64,000 nt of DNA from Flavobacterium dauae (GTDB lineage: Bacteria > Bacteroidota > Bacteroidia > Flavobacteriales > Flavobacteriaceae): assembly GCF_004151275.2 (NCBI RefSeq), contig NZ_CP130821.1, positions 496,001-560,000 on the forward strand. Reading direction: 5' to 3'. The notes under the pieces were generated by a model that saw only the letters and a program-made list of their open reading frames with translations, was not told the origin of the DNA and did not search any database. Below are positions 33,797 to 43,600 of the stretch, one piece after another. Each line of letters starts with the position of its first letter. Positions within the stretch are counted from its first letter, which is position 1. The position numbers were made by a program, and so were the translations under genes.

Positions 33797-34566
33797 TTTC
33801 CCCGGTTTTTCAGGTTGGCAACTTCGGCTTTCAGCTCTCGGAACATACTGATGATGGTCTGGTTGTCAAGATTGAAATCTTCTTTGGTAAATTCCTCGGT
33901 GGCAATACTTGCGGCATATTCCCAAAGTTCCAGCACATCGGTCAAGGGGATCTCATACGGCTCATAAAAATCATTGTCGGCAGCTACCAACAGGTAGCCG
34001 TCTGTTGCCTTCACCAGCTTTTTATAGGTCATCCCTTCGTTCCTGGTAATGAATACGTAGCCTTTCCCTTTTTTCAGTTCACGGACATTCTCAACATATT
34101 TTCCGACGATATAGGAGCCGTCTTTATGGGGCGGCATGCTGTCACCTTCTACGGGAAACGCCCGGTATTTTCCCGATCCCAGAAATGGTAATGAAATGGT
34201 TTGCAGGCTTTCGATATACTCCGGATCGGCGTAGCCGTCCAGATAACCCATTGATGCCTTATGCGGTACGATTTCAATCTGGTGTTCTTTTCCGCCGTTT
34301 ACAACCACGGGCAGGATGATCCGGTTGTCGGGCAGTTCCATAATTTCTTTTATGGAAATTTTCCGTAAATCAACCGACAATAAAAGATCGATGCTCACGT
34401 GGTAGTACCTTGATATTTTCAACAGTATATCCAACGGCGGATCGGACGCCCCATCTTCATATTTTGCATAACGTCCACGCGTGATGCCAAGGGCATCGGC
34501 GACCTTTTGCTGAGAGCTTCCCAACTGATTGCGTAAATAGCGCATATTCTCTGATAGAAACGGCAT
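33793..34566 (-). CDS. XRE-type repressor with S24 (LexA-like) peptidase domain
   Basis: 257 residues. The HTH is at 5-60 (MRYLRNQLGSSQQKVADALGITRGRYAKYEDG). The S24 domain has the catalytic Ser in VEGDSMPPH near residue 137 and the catalytic Lys in MTYKKLVKA near 175. The usual Ala-Gly cleavage pair is not clear; the corresponding segment reads KASMGYLDG. The protein should repress the divergent DinB-DnaE unit and its own gene until damage-triggered self-cleavage. A 19-bp palindrome lies at 34575-34593, only 9 bases from the start codon. Confidence 0.87.
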   Translation of the reverse strand: MPFLSENMRYLRNQLGSSQQKVADALGITRGRYAKYEDGASDPPLDILLKISRYYHVSIDLLLSVDLRKISIKEIMELPDNRIILPVVVNGGKEHQIEIVPHKASMGYLDGYADPEYIESLQTISLPFLGSGKYRAFPVEGDSMPPHKDGSYIVGKYVENVRELKKGKGYVFITRNEGMTYKKLVKATDGYLLVAADNDFYEPYEIPLTDVLELWEYAASIATEEFTKEDFNLDNQTIISMFRELKAEVANLKNRGK

Positions 34567-34574
34567 TCTGTAAA

Positions 34575-34593
34575 TTGCTATAAATTATAGCAA
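34575..34593. promoter_or_regulatory. 19-bp palindromic operator between repressor and DinB genes
   Basis: TTGCTATAA-A-TTATAGCAA is a perfect palindrome. It lies immediately downstream of a minus-strand TACTTTTG box, so binding would block the repressor's own transcription. For dinB, a TAATTTTG box lies at 34625-34632, followed by TTGTTAGCACAA, which could be a degenerate second site. Confidence 0.7.
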
Positions 34594-34669
34594 CAAAAGT
34601 AATGAATTATGATACAATCTGTACTAATTTTGTTAGCACAATAATGTTAAATGTAGAAGGAGGGATAAG

Positions 34670-35830
34670 ATGGAACGAGCTGTTGTCCATATGGATTTAG
34701 ACACTTTTTTTGTGTCCTGTGAACGGTTGAACAATGATAAGCTGAAAGGAATCCCCGTAATCATCGGTGGTGGCGACCGCGGTGTGGTGGCTTCGTGTTC
34801 CTATGAAGCAAGGTACTTCGGGGTACGTTCGGCTATGCCCGTTAAAATGGCATTAAGGCTGTGCCCCGAAGCAAAAGTCATTAAAGGCGATATGGAAATG
34901 TACTCGAAACTTTCCCATACCGTAACGGAAATTATCGAGGAAAAAGCACCTGTAGTGGAGAAAGCCAGCATTGACGAGCACTATCTGGATATTTCGGGTA
35001 TAGACCGCTTTTTCGGAGCTTATCAATGGACGAATGAACTGATGCAGTCGGTTACCAGACATACAGGACTGCCTGTTTCTTTTGCTCTGTCGGTTAATAA
35101 AACCGTGGCAAAGATCGGTACCGGCGAAGCTAAGCCGAGCGGTAAAAAGGAAATCCGGCAGGAAATGGTACGCCCGTTTCTGAATCCCTTATCCATCAAA
35201 AAAATTCCCGGCGTCGGCGATGCTTCCTTTCAGTTATTGTCACGTATCGGTATCCGCCAGATACATACGCTGGCGGAAATGCCGATGGAGGTCTTGCAGC
35301 AGATGATCGGCAAAAACGGTATTGACCTGTGGAAAAAAGCCAACGGCATTGATAACCATCCGGTGGAGCCTTACTCGGAAAGAAAGTCATTATCCACCGA
35401 GCATACTTTTACACAGGATACCATTGACATTCCTAAGCTAAAGGCACTCATAAGCGGTATGGTCGAAAAGCTGGCGTACCAGCTCCGCAGCGAACAATGG
35501 CTGACCTCTACCGTAGTGATTAAGATCCGCTATGCCAACTTTGATACCGAAACCAAACAATGCCGTGTTTCATATACTTCGGCAGACCATACGCTGTTAA
35601 AAGCGGTATTGGAATTGTTTGACAAGCTCTACAATCGCCGGATGCGCATCCGTTTGATCGGTATCCGTTTTACGGGGCTGGTACGGGGAAGCTTGCAGAT
35701 CAACCTGTTTGAGGATACGCAGGAAATGGTTGCACTATACCAGGCAATGGATCGGATTAAAAACCGATTTGGCTACGATAAGGTGGGGCGTGCCTGCGGG
35801 TTCCGTTTTAAAGTCAAGGAAGGACAATAG
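34670..35830 (+). CDS. dinB: Y-family DNA polymerase (DinB/Pol IV type)
   Basis: 386 residues. First catalytic motif MDLDTFFVSCE, second SIDEHYLDISG (acidic pair D-E), and the little-finger region ends with QINLF, a sliding-clamp binding motif, near residue 345. The start is preceded by a good GGAGG ribosome site. It performs translesion synthesis. The DnaE-type polymerase starts 2 bases after the stop, so they are co-translated; with the divergent S24 repressor this forms a damage-inducible mutagenesis cassette. Confidence 0.9.
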   Translation: MERAVVHMDLDTFFVSCERLNNDKLKGIPVIIGGGDRGVVASCSYEARYFGVRSAMPVKMALRLCPEAKVIKGDMEMYSKLSHTVTEIIEEKAPVVEKASIDEHYLDISGIDRFFGAYQWTNELMQSVTRHTGLPVSFALSVNKTVAKIGTGEAKPSGKKEIRQEMVRPFLNPLSIKKIPGVGDASFQLLSRIGIRQIHTLAEMPMEVLQQMIGKNGIDLWKKANGIDNHPVEPYSERKSLSTEHTFTQDTIDIPKLKALISGMVEKLAYQLRSEQWLTSTVVIKIRYANFDTETKQCRVSYTSADHTLLKAVLELFDKLYNRRMRIRLIGIRFTGLVRGSLQINLFEDTQEMVALYQAMDRIKNRFGYDKVGRACGFRFKVKEGQ

Positions 35831-35832
35831 TT

Positions 35833-38800
35833 ATGTATCTGAATTGCCATTCCTTTTACAGCCTGCGTTACGGTACCCTTTCATTGGATGAACTGGTACA
35901 GCAGGCAAAAGCCTGTAATGTGACAGCTCTTGCCTTGACCGATATTAATACCGTCACGGGAATCTATGATTTTACCAAAGCTTGTCAAAAAGCGGGTATC
36001 AAACCCATCGTCGGAATGGAAATCCGTGACGATGCCAACCGCCTTTTATATATCGCACTGGCAAAAAGCCGTGCCGGTATCGGAGAAATATGCAGGCTAT
36101 TGACCGCTCATAATTGCGATGGTAGGGAATTATCCGAAACAGCTCCCGTTTTTAAGAACGTCATCACCATTTACCCGGTGGGCAACGTGCCTAAGCAGCT
36201 TAAAGAAAACGAATACGTCGGCATCCGTTCCGACCAGCTGAACATACTGATTCGTCCGGAGTGGAAAGAGCGAATGGATCAATTGGTCATTTTGCAACCT
36301 GTTACCGTATCAAACAAAACAGAACACAACCTGCACCGCATTTTAAGGACAATTGATCAAAACGTCATCCTTTCCAAACTTGTAGAAGACGACTATTGCC
36401 GTGCCGATGAAATAATGAAACCGCAGCACGAACTGCTTGCAGTGTATAGGGATTACCCGCAGTTGATAGCCAACACCGTCAAAGTATTGGAGAGCTGTGA
36501 CTTTGAATATGATTTTACAACGCCCAAGAACAAAAAGCATTATACCGGAAGCAAGGAAAGCGACATAAAACTGCTGACGGGGCTTGCCGAAGCAGGTCTT
36601 AAAAAAAGGTATGGTAAGCATCATAGAGCGGCACACCAACGGGTGGAAAAGGAACTGAAGGTTATTCATGAATTGGGGTTTAGCGGTTATTTTTTGATTA
36701 CATGGGATATTGTACGGTACAGTAATAGTTTGGGCTTTATGCACATCGGGCGCGGCAGCGGTGCCAACAGCATCATTGCCTATTGCTTGGGTATTACCGA
36801 CATCTGCCCGTTGGAGCTGGATCTGTATTTTGAGCGGTTCTTAAACCTGAACCGCAAGACTCCACCTGATTTTGACATCGACTGGTCGTGGCAGGAACGC
36901 GATACCATCCTGCAATATATCTTTGACCGTTACGGTAAGGAGCACGTGGCGTTTTGCGGTACTAACGTGGAATTTAAGTACCGCTCCATCTTTCGTGAAG
37001 TCGGTAAAGTATTCGGATTGCCAAAAGAAGAACTGGACGCGTTGGCGACCAATCCCGTTGACCGGCACGACGATAATTCGGTGGTCAAACTGGTACATAA
37101 ATACGGTAAGCTATTGGAAAAATACCCGAACCAGCGAAGTATGCATTCCTGCGGGATCATTATTTCAGAGGAACCCATTACCAATTACACCGCACTGGAA
37201 ATGCCTCCCAAAGGTTTTCCGATCGTTCAGTTTGATATGCACATTGCCGAGGACATTGGTTTTGAAAAATTCGATATTCTAAGCCAGCGGGGTATCGGGC
37301 ATATCAACGATGCCGTAAAGCTCATCAAAAAGAACAAAGGAATCAATGTGGATATACGCGATACCTCTCTTTCCAAAGACGAAAAGCTGTGCAATGATTT
37401 TTTAAGCCGCGGTCAGACCATCGGTTGTTTTTATATTGAAAGCCCTGCTATGCGGGGCTTGTTAAGAAGGCTAAAATGCGATAATTATAAAACGTTGGTT
37501 GCAGCGTCGTCCATCATACGTCCCGGAGTGGCACAGTCCGGTATGATGAAGGAGTATATTTTCAGGCACAACTATCCCGATCAATTCGAGTATTTCCACG
37601 AGGTTTTTAAGGAGCATCTGGGCGATACTTACGGTATTATGGTCTATCAGGAGGACGTAATTAAGATCGCCATGCACTTTGGCGGGCTGTCTGCACCAGA
37701 TGGAGATATTTTAAGACGGGCAATGAGCGGAAAGGGGCGATCTTTGGCTGCTTTGCAAAAGGTAAAAGATAATTTCTTTGCTTCGTGCGAGGCAAAAGGA
37801 CATCCTGAAGCGTTGAGCCGGGAGGTATATCGTCAGATAGAATCTTTTGCAGGTTATTCGTTTTGCAAGGCACATTCGGCATCCTATGCCGTGGAAAGCT
37901 ATCAGAGCCTTTATCTAAAGGTTTATTATCCGGTGGAATTTATGGTTGCGGTCATCAATAATATGGGCGGATTTTACCGTACCGAGGTCTATGTGCATGA
38001 GGCTAAAATGTCGGGAGCGAATATGCTTACTCCTTGTGTCAACAAAGGCGAATACGAAACCACACTGTACGGAATCGATATTTATCTGGGCTTTATGCAC
38101 CTTCAAAGTCTGGAATCCAAAATTGGCAAACTCATTCCCGAAGAACGTAAACAGAATGGGGATTATAAATCACTGGAAGATTTTATAAACCGTATTCCTA
38201 TCGGTATCGAGGGCGTTCAGATATTGATCTTTATCGGGGCGTTCCGTTTTACGGGAAAGAACAAAAATGAACTGCTGGTACAGGCACGGCTGCTGTTGGT
38301 CAACTTTAAACCGGAGAACCGTAATCTTATGCTGTTGCAGGAACCTGTAAAGGAATACAAACTGCCCGTATTGGAACGTTCGCCTTTTGAGGATGCGTTT
38401 GACGAAATAGAATTGTTGGGATTTACCGTGAGTTGCTCTCCGTTTGACCTCTTGCAGACAAAATACAGGGGTACGGTCATGGCAAAAGATCTTGTAAATT
38501 ACCATAAAAAGGAAGTGAAAATGCTGGCATACCTTATTTCAAGAAAGCACGTGCCAACCAAACGTGGGACGATGTATTTCGGAACCTGGATTGATGTGGA
38601 AGGAAATTATTTTGATACGGCACATTTTCCGGATACTCTGGAAAAATATCCGTTTCAGGGTGGTGGTTGCTATTTGCTTTTAGGCAATGTAGAAGTAGAT
38701 TACCATTTTCCTACCATTACCGTTACCAAAATGGCGAAAATGCCCTTTATCCCCGATCCGAGGTATTCGCACGACAAGCAACGGCAGTTCGACGTACACC

Positions 38801-38886
38801 GGCAGATTAAGGAGGATGTTTCTATGACCCACCGCAAGCCTTATCCGCAGGAACATGAGATTGGACTGCCGAGGCATAAAATGTAA
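35833..38886 (+). CDS. dnaE2: DNA polymerase III alpha-type polymerase, short DnaE2/ImuC-like
   Basis: 1017 residues, shorter than the ~1150 of replicative DnaE. The N-terminal PHP domain (LNCHSFYSLRYGTL) departs from the metal-binding HxHxxYS consensus, so proofreading-type phosphoesterase activity is probably lost. The polymerase core is intact: GRGSGANSIIAY, PPDFDIDW (catalytic D-x-D). A tandem HhH and OB-like region follow, but the C-terminal tau-binding domain seems missing. It is transcribed 2 bases after dinB. This matches the ImuC/DnaE2 error-prone polymerase of SOS mutasomes. Note that no ImuA-like gene is present. Confidence 0.85.
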   Translation: MYLNCHSFYSLRYGTLSLDELVQQAKACNVTALALTDINTVTGIYDFTKACQKAGIKPIVGMEIRDDANRLLYIALAKSRAGIGEICRLLTAHNCDGRELSETAPVFKNVITIYPVGNVPKQLKENEYVGIRSDQLNILIRPEWKERMDQLVILQPVTVSNKTEHNLHRILRTIDQNVILSKLVEDDYCRADEIMKPQHELLAVYRDYPQLIANTVKVLESCDFEYDFTTPKNKKHYTGSKESDIKLLTGLAEAGLKKRYGKHHRAAHQRVEKELKVIHELGFSGYFLITWDIVRYSNSLGFMHIGRGSGANSIIAYCLGITDICPLELDLYFERFLNLNRKTPPDFDIDWSWQERDTILQYIFDRYGKEHVAFCGTNVEFKYRSIFREVGKVFGLPKEELDALATNPVDRHDDNSVVKLVHKYGKLLEKYPNQRSMHSCGIIISEEPITNYTALEMPPKGFPIVQFDMHIAEDIGFEKFDILSQRGIGHINDAVKLIKKNKGINVDIRDTSLSKDEKLCNDFLSRGQTIGCFYIESPAMRGLLRRLKCDNYKTLVAASSIIRPGVAQSGMMKEYIFRHNYPDQFEYFHEVFKEHLGDTYGIMVYQEDVIKIAMHFGGLSAPDGDILRRAMSGKGRSLAALQKVKDNFFASCEAKGHPEALSREVYRQIESFAGYSFCKAHSASYAVESYQSLYLKVYYPVEFMVAVINNMGGFYRTEVYVHEAKMSGANMLTPCVNKGEYETTLYGIDIYLGFMHLQSLESKIGKLIPEERKQNGDYKSLEDFINRIPIGIEGVQILIFIGAFRFTGKNKNELLVQARLLLVNFKPENRNLMLLQEPVKEYKLPVLERSPFEDAFDEIELLGFTVSCSPFDLLQTKYRGTVMAKDLVNYHKKEVKMLAYLISRKHVPTKRGTMYFGTWIDVEGNYFDTAHFPDTLEKYPFQGGGCYLLLGNVEVDYHFPTITVTKMAKMPFIPDPRYSHDKQRQFDVHRQIKEDVSMTHRKPYPQEHEIGLPRHKM

Positions 38887-38895
38887 TTTAAGTGT

Positions 38896-39624
38896 TCAAC
38901 CCCAAAAATAAATTTTAAGCACAGCAGCCAAAATAACCAGACTTCGTGAAAAACAAATTGTTTTGCGGTTTAGTCGTTTTAAATGCGTACGCAGGGTTAG
39001 GTTGTTTCTTTCTATATGGTTTGTGTCGTAACGTGTAACACGATGAATTTTCTGATCTATCAGGTACTTGTAATTTTTTAATCCGTCGGTATAAATCTGT
39101 TTTGCATTGCTATGTTTTAAGGTTTTTAGCACATAGTTCAATGTTTTGTTGGTTCGAGCTCCTATGCGGAAATTTACCACGGTTTTACTTGCGCGTTCCA
39201 ACGCATATGCAATCCATATTTTTTTGCTTTTTCTTTTTATAAAGGTATTTATTTCGTCAACTTCGTATGTTTTTCTTTTACTTATAGCCGGTTTTGCAAC
39301 GGTACGTGCAATAGCAATAATACGTTTAAGTATTGTTGTGGCAGAAACCGCCAGTACCCTTGCAATACTGCGTATGCCAAGTCCTTCTTTGGTAAGCGTT
39401 ACAATTTGTTTATTGATATACGGGCGGTATGCCCGGTAGGTATAATGTTCTATGAATCTTTTACCACATTGTTTACACAAATACTGCTGTTTTTTGTTTT
39501 TGGTTGTACCGTTTTTAACGGTATTGGCACTTTTGCAAAAGCAACACAACATCTTGTCACTAACTTTGTAACACAAGGTTTGGTTGGCATTCATTATTTC
39601 AGGTTTAGTGCAGTAAAAATACAA
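38896..39624 (-). CDS. IS1-family transposase
   Basis: 242 residues as the longest frame; starts at 39594 (MNANQTLCYK) or later are equally possible. The N-terminal zinc-finger region is CCFCKSANTVKNG...CKQCGKRF, followed by an HTH (GLGIRSIARVLAVSATT) and the IS1-type DDE core (YEVDEINTF, QIYTDGLKNYK, HIERNNLTLRTH). The stop is only 10 bases from the dnaE stop, so an IS end must be squeezed in here. I could not define the inverted repeats or target duplication. It may be a complete or slightly truncated IS. Confidence 0.8.
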   Translation of the reverse strand: MYFYCTKPEIMNANQTLCYKVSDKMLCCFCKSANTVKNGTTKNKKQQYLCKQCGKRFIEHYTYRAYRPYINKQIVTLTKEGLGIRSIARVLAVSATTILKRIIAIARTVAKPAISKRKTYEVDEINTFIKRKSKKIWIAYALERASKTVVNFRIGARTNKTLNYVLKTLKHSNAKQIYTDGLKNYKYLIDQKIHRVTRYDTNHIERNNLTLRTHLKRLNRKTICFSRSLVILAAVLKIYFWG

Positions 39625-39648
39625 CAGACAGGCAAATGCCTGTCTGTT
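39623..39648. terminator. Terminator-like hairpin upstream of the IS1 transposase
   Basis: A perfect 12-bp stem, AACAGACAGGCA/TGCCTGTCTGTT, with a 2-base loop and TTTTTAG on the plus side. It would shield the transposase from outside transcription. Confidence 0.55.
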
Positions 39649-39686
39649 TTTAGTAATTAAAATTTATAAAACGATTTGTTTTTCAG

Positions 39687-39786
39687 TGATTTAATGCACT
39701 TTTTTAGGGCGTCACTAAATCTGGAACATTACCACATTGATTTAAATTGCTTTTTCAAGGTGTCACTAAATTTGGTACATTATCCA
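39687..39786. repeat. Two imperfect ~48-bp direct repeats, possible IS-end remnant
   Basis: Copies at 39687-39734 and 39738-39786 share TGATTTAA, a T-rich stretch, GTCACTAAAT, TGG and ACATTA (about 75-80% identity). Serial direct repeats at an end, beginning with TGTCA, are typical of IS21-type termini; no IS21 gene is present. Probably a remnant left by an older insertion. Confidence 0.5.
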
Positions 39787-39801
39787 TTACTTTTTTCACC
39801 C

Positions 39802-40248
39802 TTATTCTGTTAACAAGCCTTCCGATTCTACCTTATATAAATTAATTTTAATAGAATCAGTTGGTTCTTTAATTAAGTAGAAGAATTCTTTTGAGTTGTA
39901 CTTTTCCCTTTTCACATCGTAAACAAAATAATACTCGGATTCTGGTTTGGTACCTTTTACAATATTAGTTTCCCATTTTGTGAGGCTTCTTCCAATAACT
40001 TTACCTAATTTCTCATCCATAGAGATATGTCGCTTTATAAAAACATCTTGTGGCGTTTTTTCAAAAAAGCCTTTGCTGAACAATTGCAAATTTTTTTCCA
40101 TATTATTTGACAAGACATTTTCAAAATAGACGTTCAACACTTTTTCACCTTCTTTCTTATCGCTTTCCCTGTTTTTTTTCTGAACATTTATGTTGTTACA
40201 GGAAAAACTCACTGACACAATAAGTGACATTAATAATAATCTTTTCAT
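39802..40248 (-). CDS. Small lipoprotein of unknown function (last gene of RHS operon)
   Basis: 148 residues with a lipoprotein signal (MKRLLLMSLIVSVSFSC). The mature part resembles an NTF2-like fold (KVLNVYFENVLSNNMEKNLQLFSKGF, VIGRSLTKWETN). It is the last gene of the operon led by the T9SS protein at 48496. Small lipoproteins after RHS genes are often immunity or accessory proteins, but that is only a contextual guess. The start codon directly follows a TTTATTTC simple repeat. Confidence 0.6.
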   Translation of the reverse strand: MKRLLLMSLIVSVSFSCNNINVQKKNRESDKKEGEKVLNVYFENVLSNNMEKNLQLFSKGFFEKTPQDVFIKRHISMDEKLGKVIGRSLTKWETNIVKGTKPESEYYFVYDVKREKYNSKEFFYLIKEPTDSIKINLYKVESEGLLTE

Positions 40249-40284
40249 TTTTTTATTTCTTTATTTCTTTATTTATTTATTTAT
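40249..40284. repeat. AT-rich simple repeat (TTTATTTC/TTTA) between two lipoprotein genes
   Basis: A 36-base tract of TTTA and TTTC units between the stop region of the 125-residue gene and the start of the 148-residue gene. Tetranucleotide tracts can change length by slippage; here it would alter spacing or the C-terminal codons of the upstream gene. Confidence 0.6.
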
Positions 40285-40658
40285 TCATAAACCTTACCCT
40301 CACATTCCCATTTTACTACTATTACCGTATCTTTTTTGTGAATTGAGAAGGATAGTTCCCCTTTACGTTTAATGATAGTATCTCCCTTTTCTAATAAATG
40401 AGCGTAATCAGTCAATGATCGAGTTTCATCTTCACAGACACATTTTTTCCCTGTTAATAAATGCGTACCTTCCGATTTCATATATGGTGAATCCCAAGCC
40501 GGTAATTTTTCAAATATTTGTAGACATTCAATTTCTCTAAAAATTGAAGCAACATCTTCACAGCTTCCTTTAGGTAAAAAAAAGTCAGACAGTTTGTTAC
40601 AAGACATTACAGTAACAAAAACTAAACTTAAAATAATTATTTTTTTTAAAAATTCCAT
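40281..40658 (-). CDS. Small lipoprotein of unknown function after RHS gene
   Basis: 125 residues. The lipoprotein signal is IIILSLVFVTVMSC. The mature part has five further cysteines (SCEDVASIF, IECLQIF, GKKCVCEDE, WECEGKVYE) and may be disulfide-bonded. The start overlaps the RHS gene by 13 bases, indicating translational coupling; a partner or immunity role toward the RHS protein is possible. I do not recognise the family. Confidence 0.62.
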   Translation of the reverse strand: MEFLKKIIILSLVFVTVMSCNKLSDFFLPKGSCEDVASIFREIECLQIFEKLPAWDSPYMKSEGTHLLTGKKCVCEDETRSLTDYAHLLEKGDTIIKRKGELSFSIHKKDTVIVVKWECEGKVYE

Positions 40659-43600
40659 GAGTTATACAAGTTTTTAATATTATTTATACCGTTACTAAAT
40701 TTAAAAGATGCTGCATGCGAACGGGTAGTGCCTGCACCAAGACCAGGACCGATGGTAATTATGGTAGATTGAACACCACCCTCGTTATTTGGAATCCAGT
40801 TATTAGTAGCTGTTTGACTATGTGAAACACCCCAAAATGCCGCATTGGCATACCAGCCTATATCTTCTCCACCCAACTCTTTCAAAACGTCTGTGGCATC
40901 CTCATACAAGTCATGTGCTCCAAACCCGACACCAAGGGCGGCACCCGGCATTTCGGGATTTAAACCAAAACCAAAATCGCCGGCTAACACCAATGCTGCA
41001 TCAGTATTTGTTACGGCAATCCCCACACTAAAGTTTGCCGAGAAAATAAAGCCACTTACACTGCCACCAATGCTAAAACTTGACGCATCTGGTATGTAGG
41101 CTCCATAATCTCCTGAATCATAACCAGTAACAGCTGGATTATTGTATAAAAAGTTATAGACTCCTTCATTATAAAATAAATTATACCAATTACCACGGTC
41201 TCCATTACCAGAACTTCGAGAAGAACCACTAGCATCACCTTTATTAATATCTATGGTAATTCCTGATTCCATTGAATACATACTGCTGATGATATCCTCT
41301 CCACGTTGATAAAAAGATACTCCGTCATTTTCAATTTCATAAACATTTTTATATTGGTTATAAGATATACTTGCATTTGATAATCCCCAAGTATCTATCC
41401 AACTTTGTGCGGCACCGTAACTCTCAAAAAGCCCCGAAGCATCACTAAAGAACACAGGATTATTAAACCCGTAACGGTACGGTGTAAAGTCAGGTGCCAT
41501 TTCACTTAACACATCCATTACGTTAAAACGCCCTAAAGTGGCATCATACTGGCGGTAGTCGGTTTCGGTTACGTTAAAGGCAAAACTGTCTTCGTATTCG
41601 CGGTTTAACAGCTTATACTTGTAGCCGTTACCCTGCAATTCGTTATAGCCCTCGTGTTTTAATCCAAAAGGGTAGTAATTGCTTTCTTCTACAATTTCTG
41701 TGGCTGGGTTTATGGTTCCGTTACCGTCTAAATCTGCGTAAACTAATCGGTTGTTGCCTAAATGGTCTTTGTAAATATAGTGATAAATATACTGCCCTGC
41801 GTTGTTTTTAACATATCCCTCGGCGTGCGGAAAGGTACTCAATACACCGTTTTCGTATTCAAAACCAAACAGGTAATCGGTGGTCTGTGACGCACCGCCT
41901 GTCGGGGTTACCACTTTTTTAACCTTTGTTCCCACAGCATCGTAGGTATAGTTTATTTTGCCCGTGGCAAAGGTAATTTCCACCGGCAGGTTTAAATGAT
42001 TGTAAACAATGTTGGTAATCCCCTTGTTTTTGTCGGTTTTTAAATTGCCAAACGTATCATAGGTATAGTCGGCTCCGGTCTTGTTGCCGTCTTTAAAACC
42101 TGCCGTGTTGTTGGTGGCATCGGTTACCGTTTGCAGCTGGTTGGCGGTGTAGGTATAGGTTAAATCGTCGATCTCTACCGGTTGTCCGCTTACCAGCTCA
42201 CCACTGCGGCTTACCGTTAAAATGTTCCCGTTTTTGTCGTAGCTTAACGCTTCGCCATACGAATCGTCTTCGTTGATTCCTATGTTCCAACCACCGTTTT
42301 CATAATGCAGGTTTTTAGCCTGTACCAGGCGGTTTAGATCGTCGTAATAGTACGAATACCCCCTTAAAACATTGTCGGTTTTGGTTCTGCTGGATACGCT
42401 GTTAATGTTGCCGTTATAAAGTACTTTGTTATTTAAATTCCCCCCCCTTTGATTGTAATTAATTGTAAAGCCGAACAGGTCGTTTTCCATATCAAATTGC
42501 GCACTGTTTATATCGGTCAACCAACCGCGCAGGTTGTATTTGTAATCCACCTTCTGTAACGGTACGGCAATGGTGTTGCCTACTTTTTTGGCAATAAGCA
42601 CACCTAAGTCGTCATAAGTGTTTTCAGCAATCAGCTTCGCCGTACCGCCATTGATCTGCTGGGTATGGGTTTTTAGACGTTCCCTGTTGTCATAGGTATA
42701 GTTGTTGGTTACGGTCAATACCGTTGCCGCCGCGTCTTTCTTTTGCGTGGTGATGGTTTTGGTCGGTATTCCACGGAAAGTCAGTACATTGTCGGTCTGT
42801 ATGTAACCTCCCAGATAGTTCGTGGTATAAGTACGCAAGGGCTGGTATTTGCTGTTATACAAGGTATAAGAAACATCGGCTTTACGTTCGGTAGCGGTTG
42901 TTATTACACGTGTCCAGCTGCCTGTTGCCAGGCCTTTTACTACCTGTACAGGCGTAACGCCCTGCACCGCAGGAAACGATGACGGTGCATTGGGAAATTC
43001 ATAGTTGTCGTAATAATTCACCGTAAGCAGATTGATCGCCGTTGGGAATTTGGTGTTGGTATATCGCGTAGTAACGCCGTTTATGGTCGTGTTTGCCGTG
43101 GTTTTTGCCTCGTTGTTGTCTGCCTGTGCATAAATACTTGTTTTTATTGCCTTGCGGTTGGCACTTGTAACGGTATGTCCGCTGTAATAACCGGTGTACA
43201 GCGTACGCCCCATATTGTCGTATTTGGTAACGATCCAGCCGGGTGTTGCTGAAGTACTGAAGGGGTTGTTAGCCGGACCTGTCATCACGATGCGGTCTGC
43301 TTTGTCGTAAACAATGAATTCCCAACCCTTTTGCGGCAGCTTCTTTTCCACCAAACGGTTCTTGTCGTCGTACAGGTACTGGTAGCACAGATTGTTTAAG
43401 TTGGTGGTTGTTACCGAACCATTTGCCAGTGGCGGTATCACATAGGCAAGGTTGCCGTAAAAATCGTATACGTAGTAGGTATCGTGTGCCACACCGGCGT
43501 TATACGTGCGTTTTAAAACCGCTTTACCGTCCGCTCCCGTAAATTCTTCTATGGTGTTGTTTTTACCGTCCGCCGCTTTCCAGTTTTCGTTTTTGGTAAT

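Noticed and set aside
40249..40284. Phase-variable promoter
   Set aside because: The tract lies between coupled genes within an operon, not between -33 and -7 boxes; only spacing or C-terminal effects are plausible.
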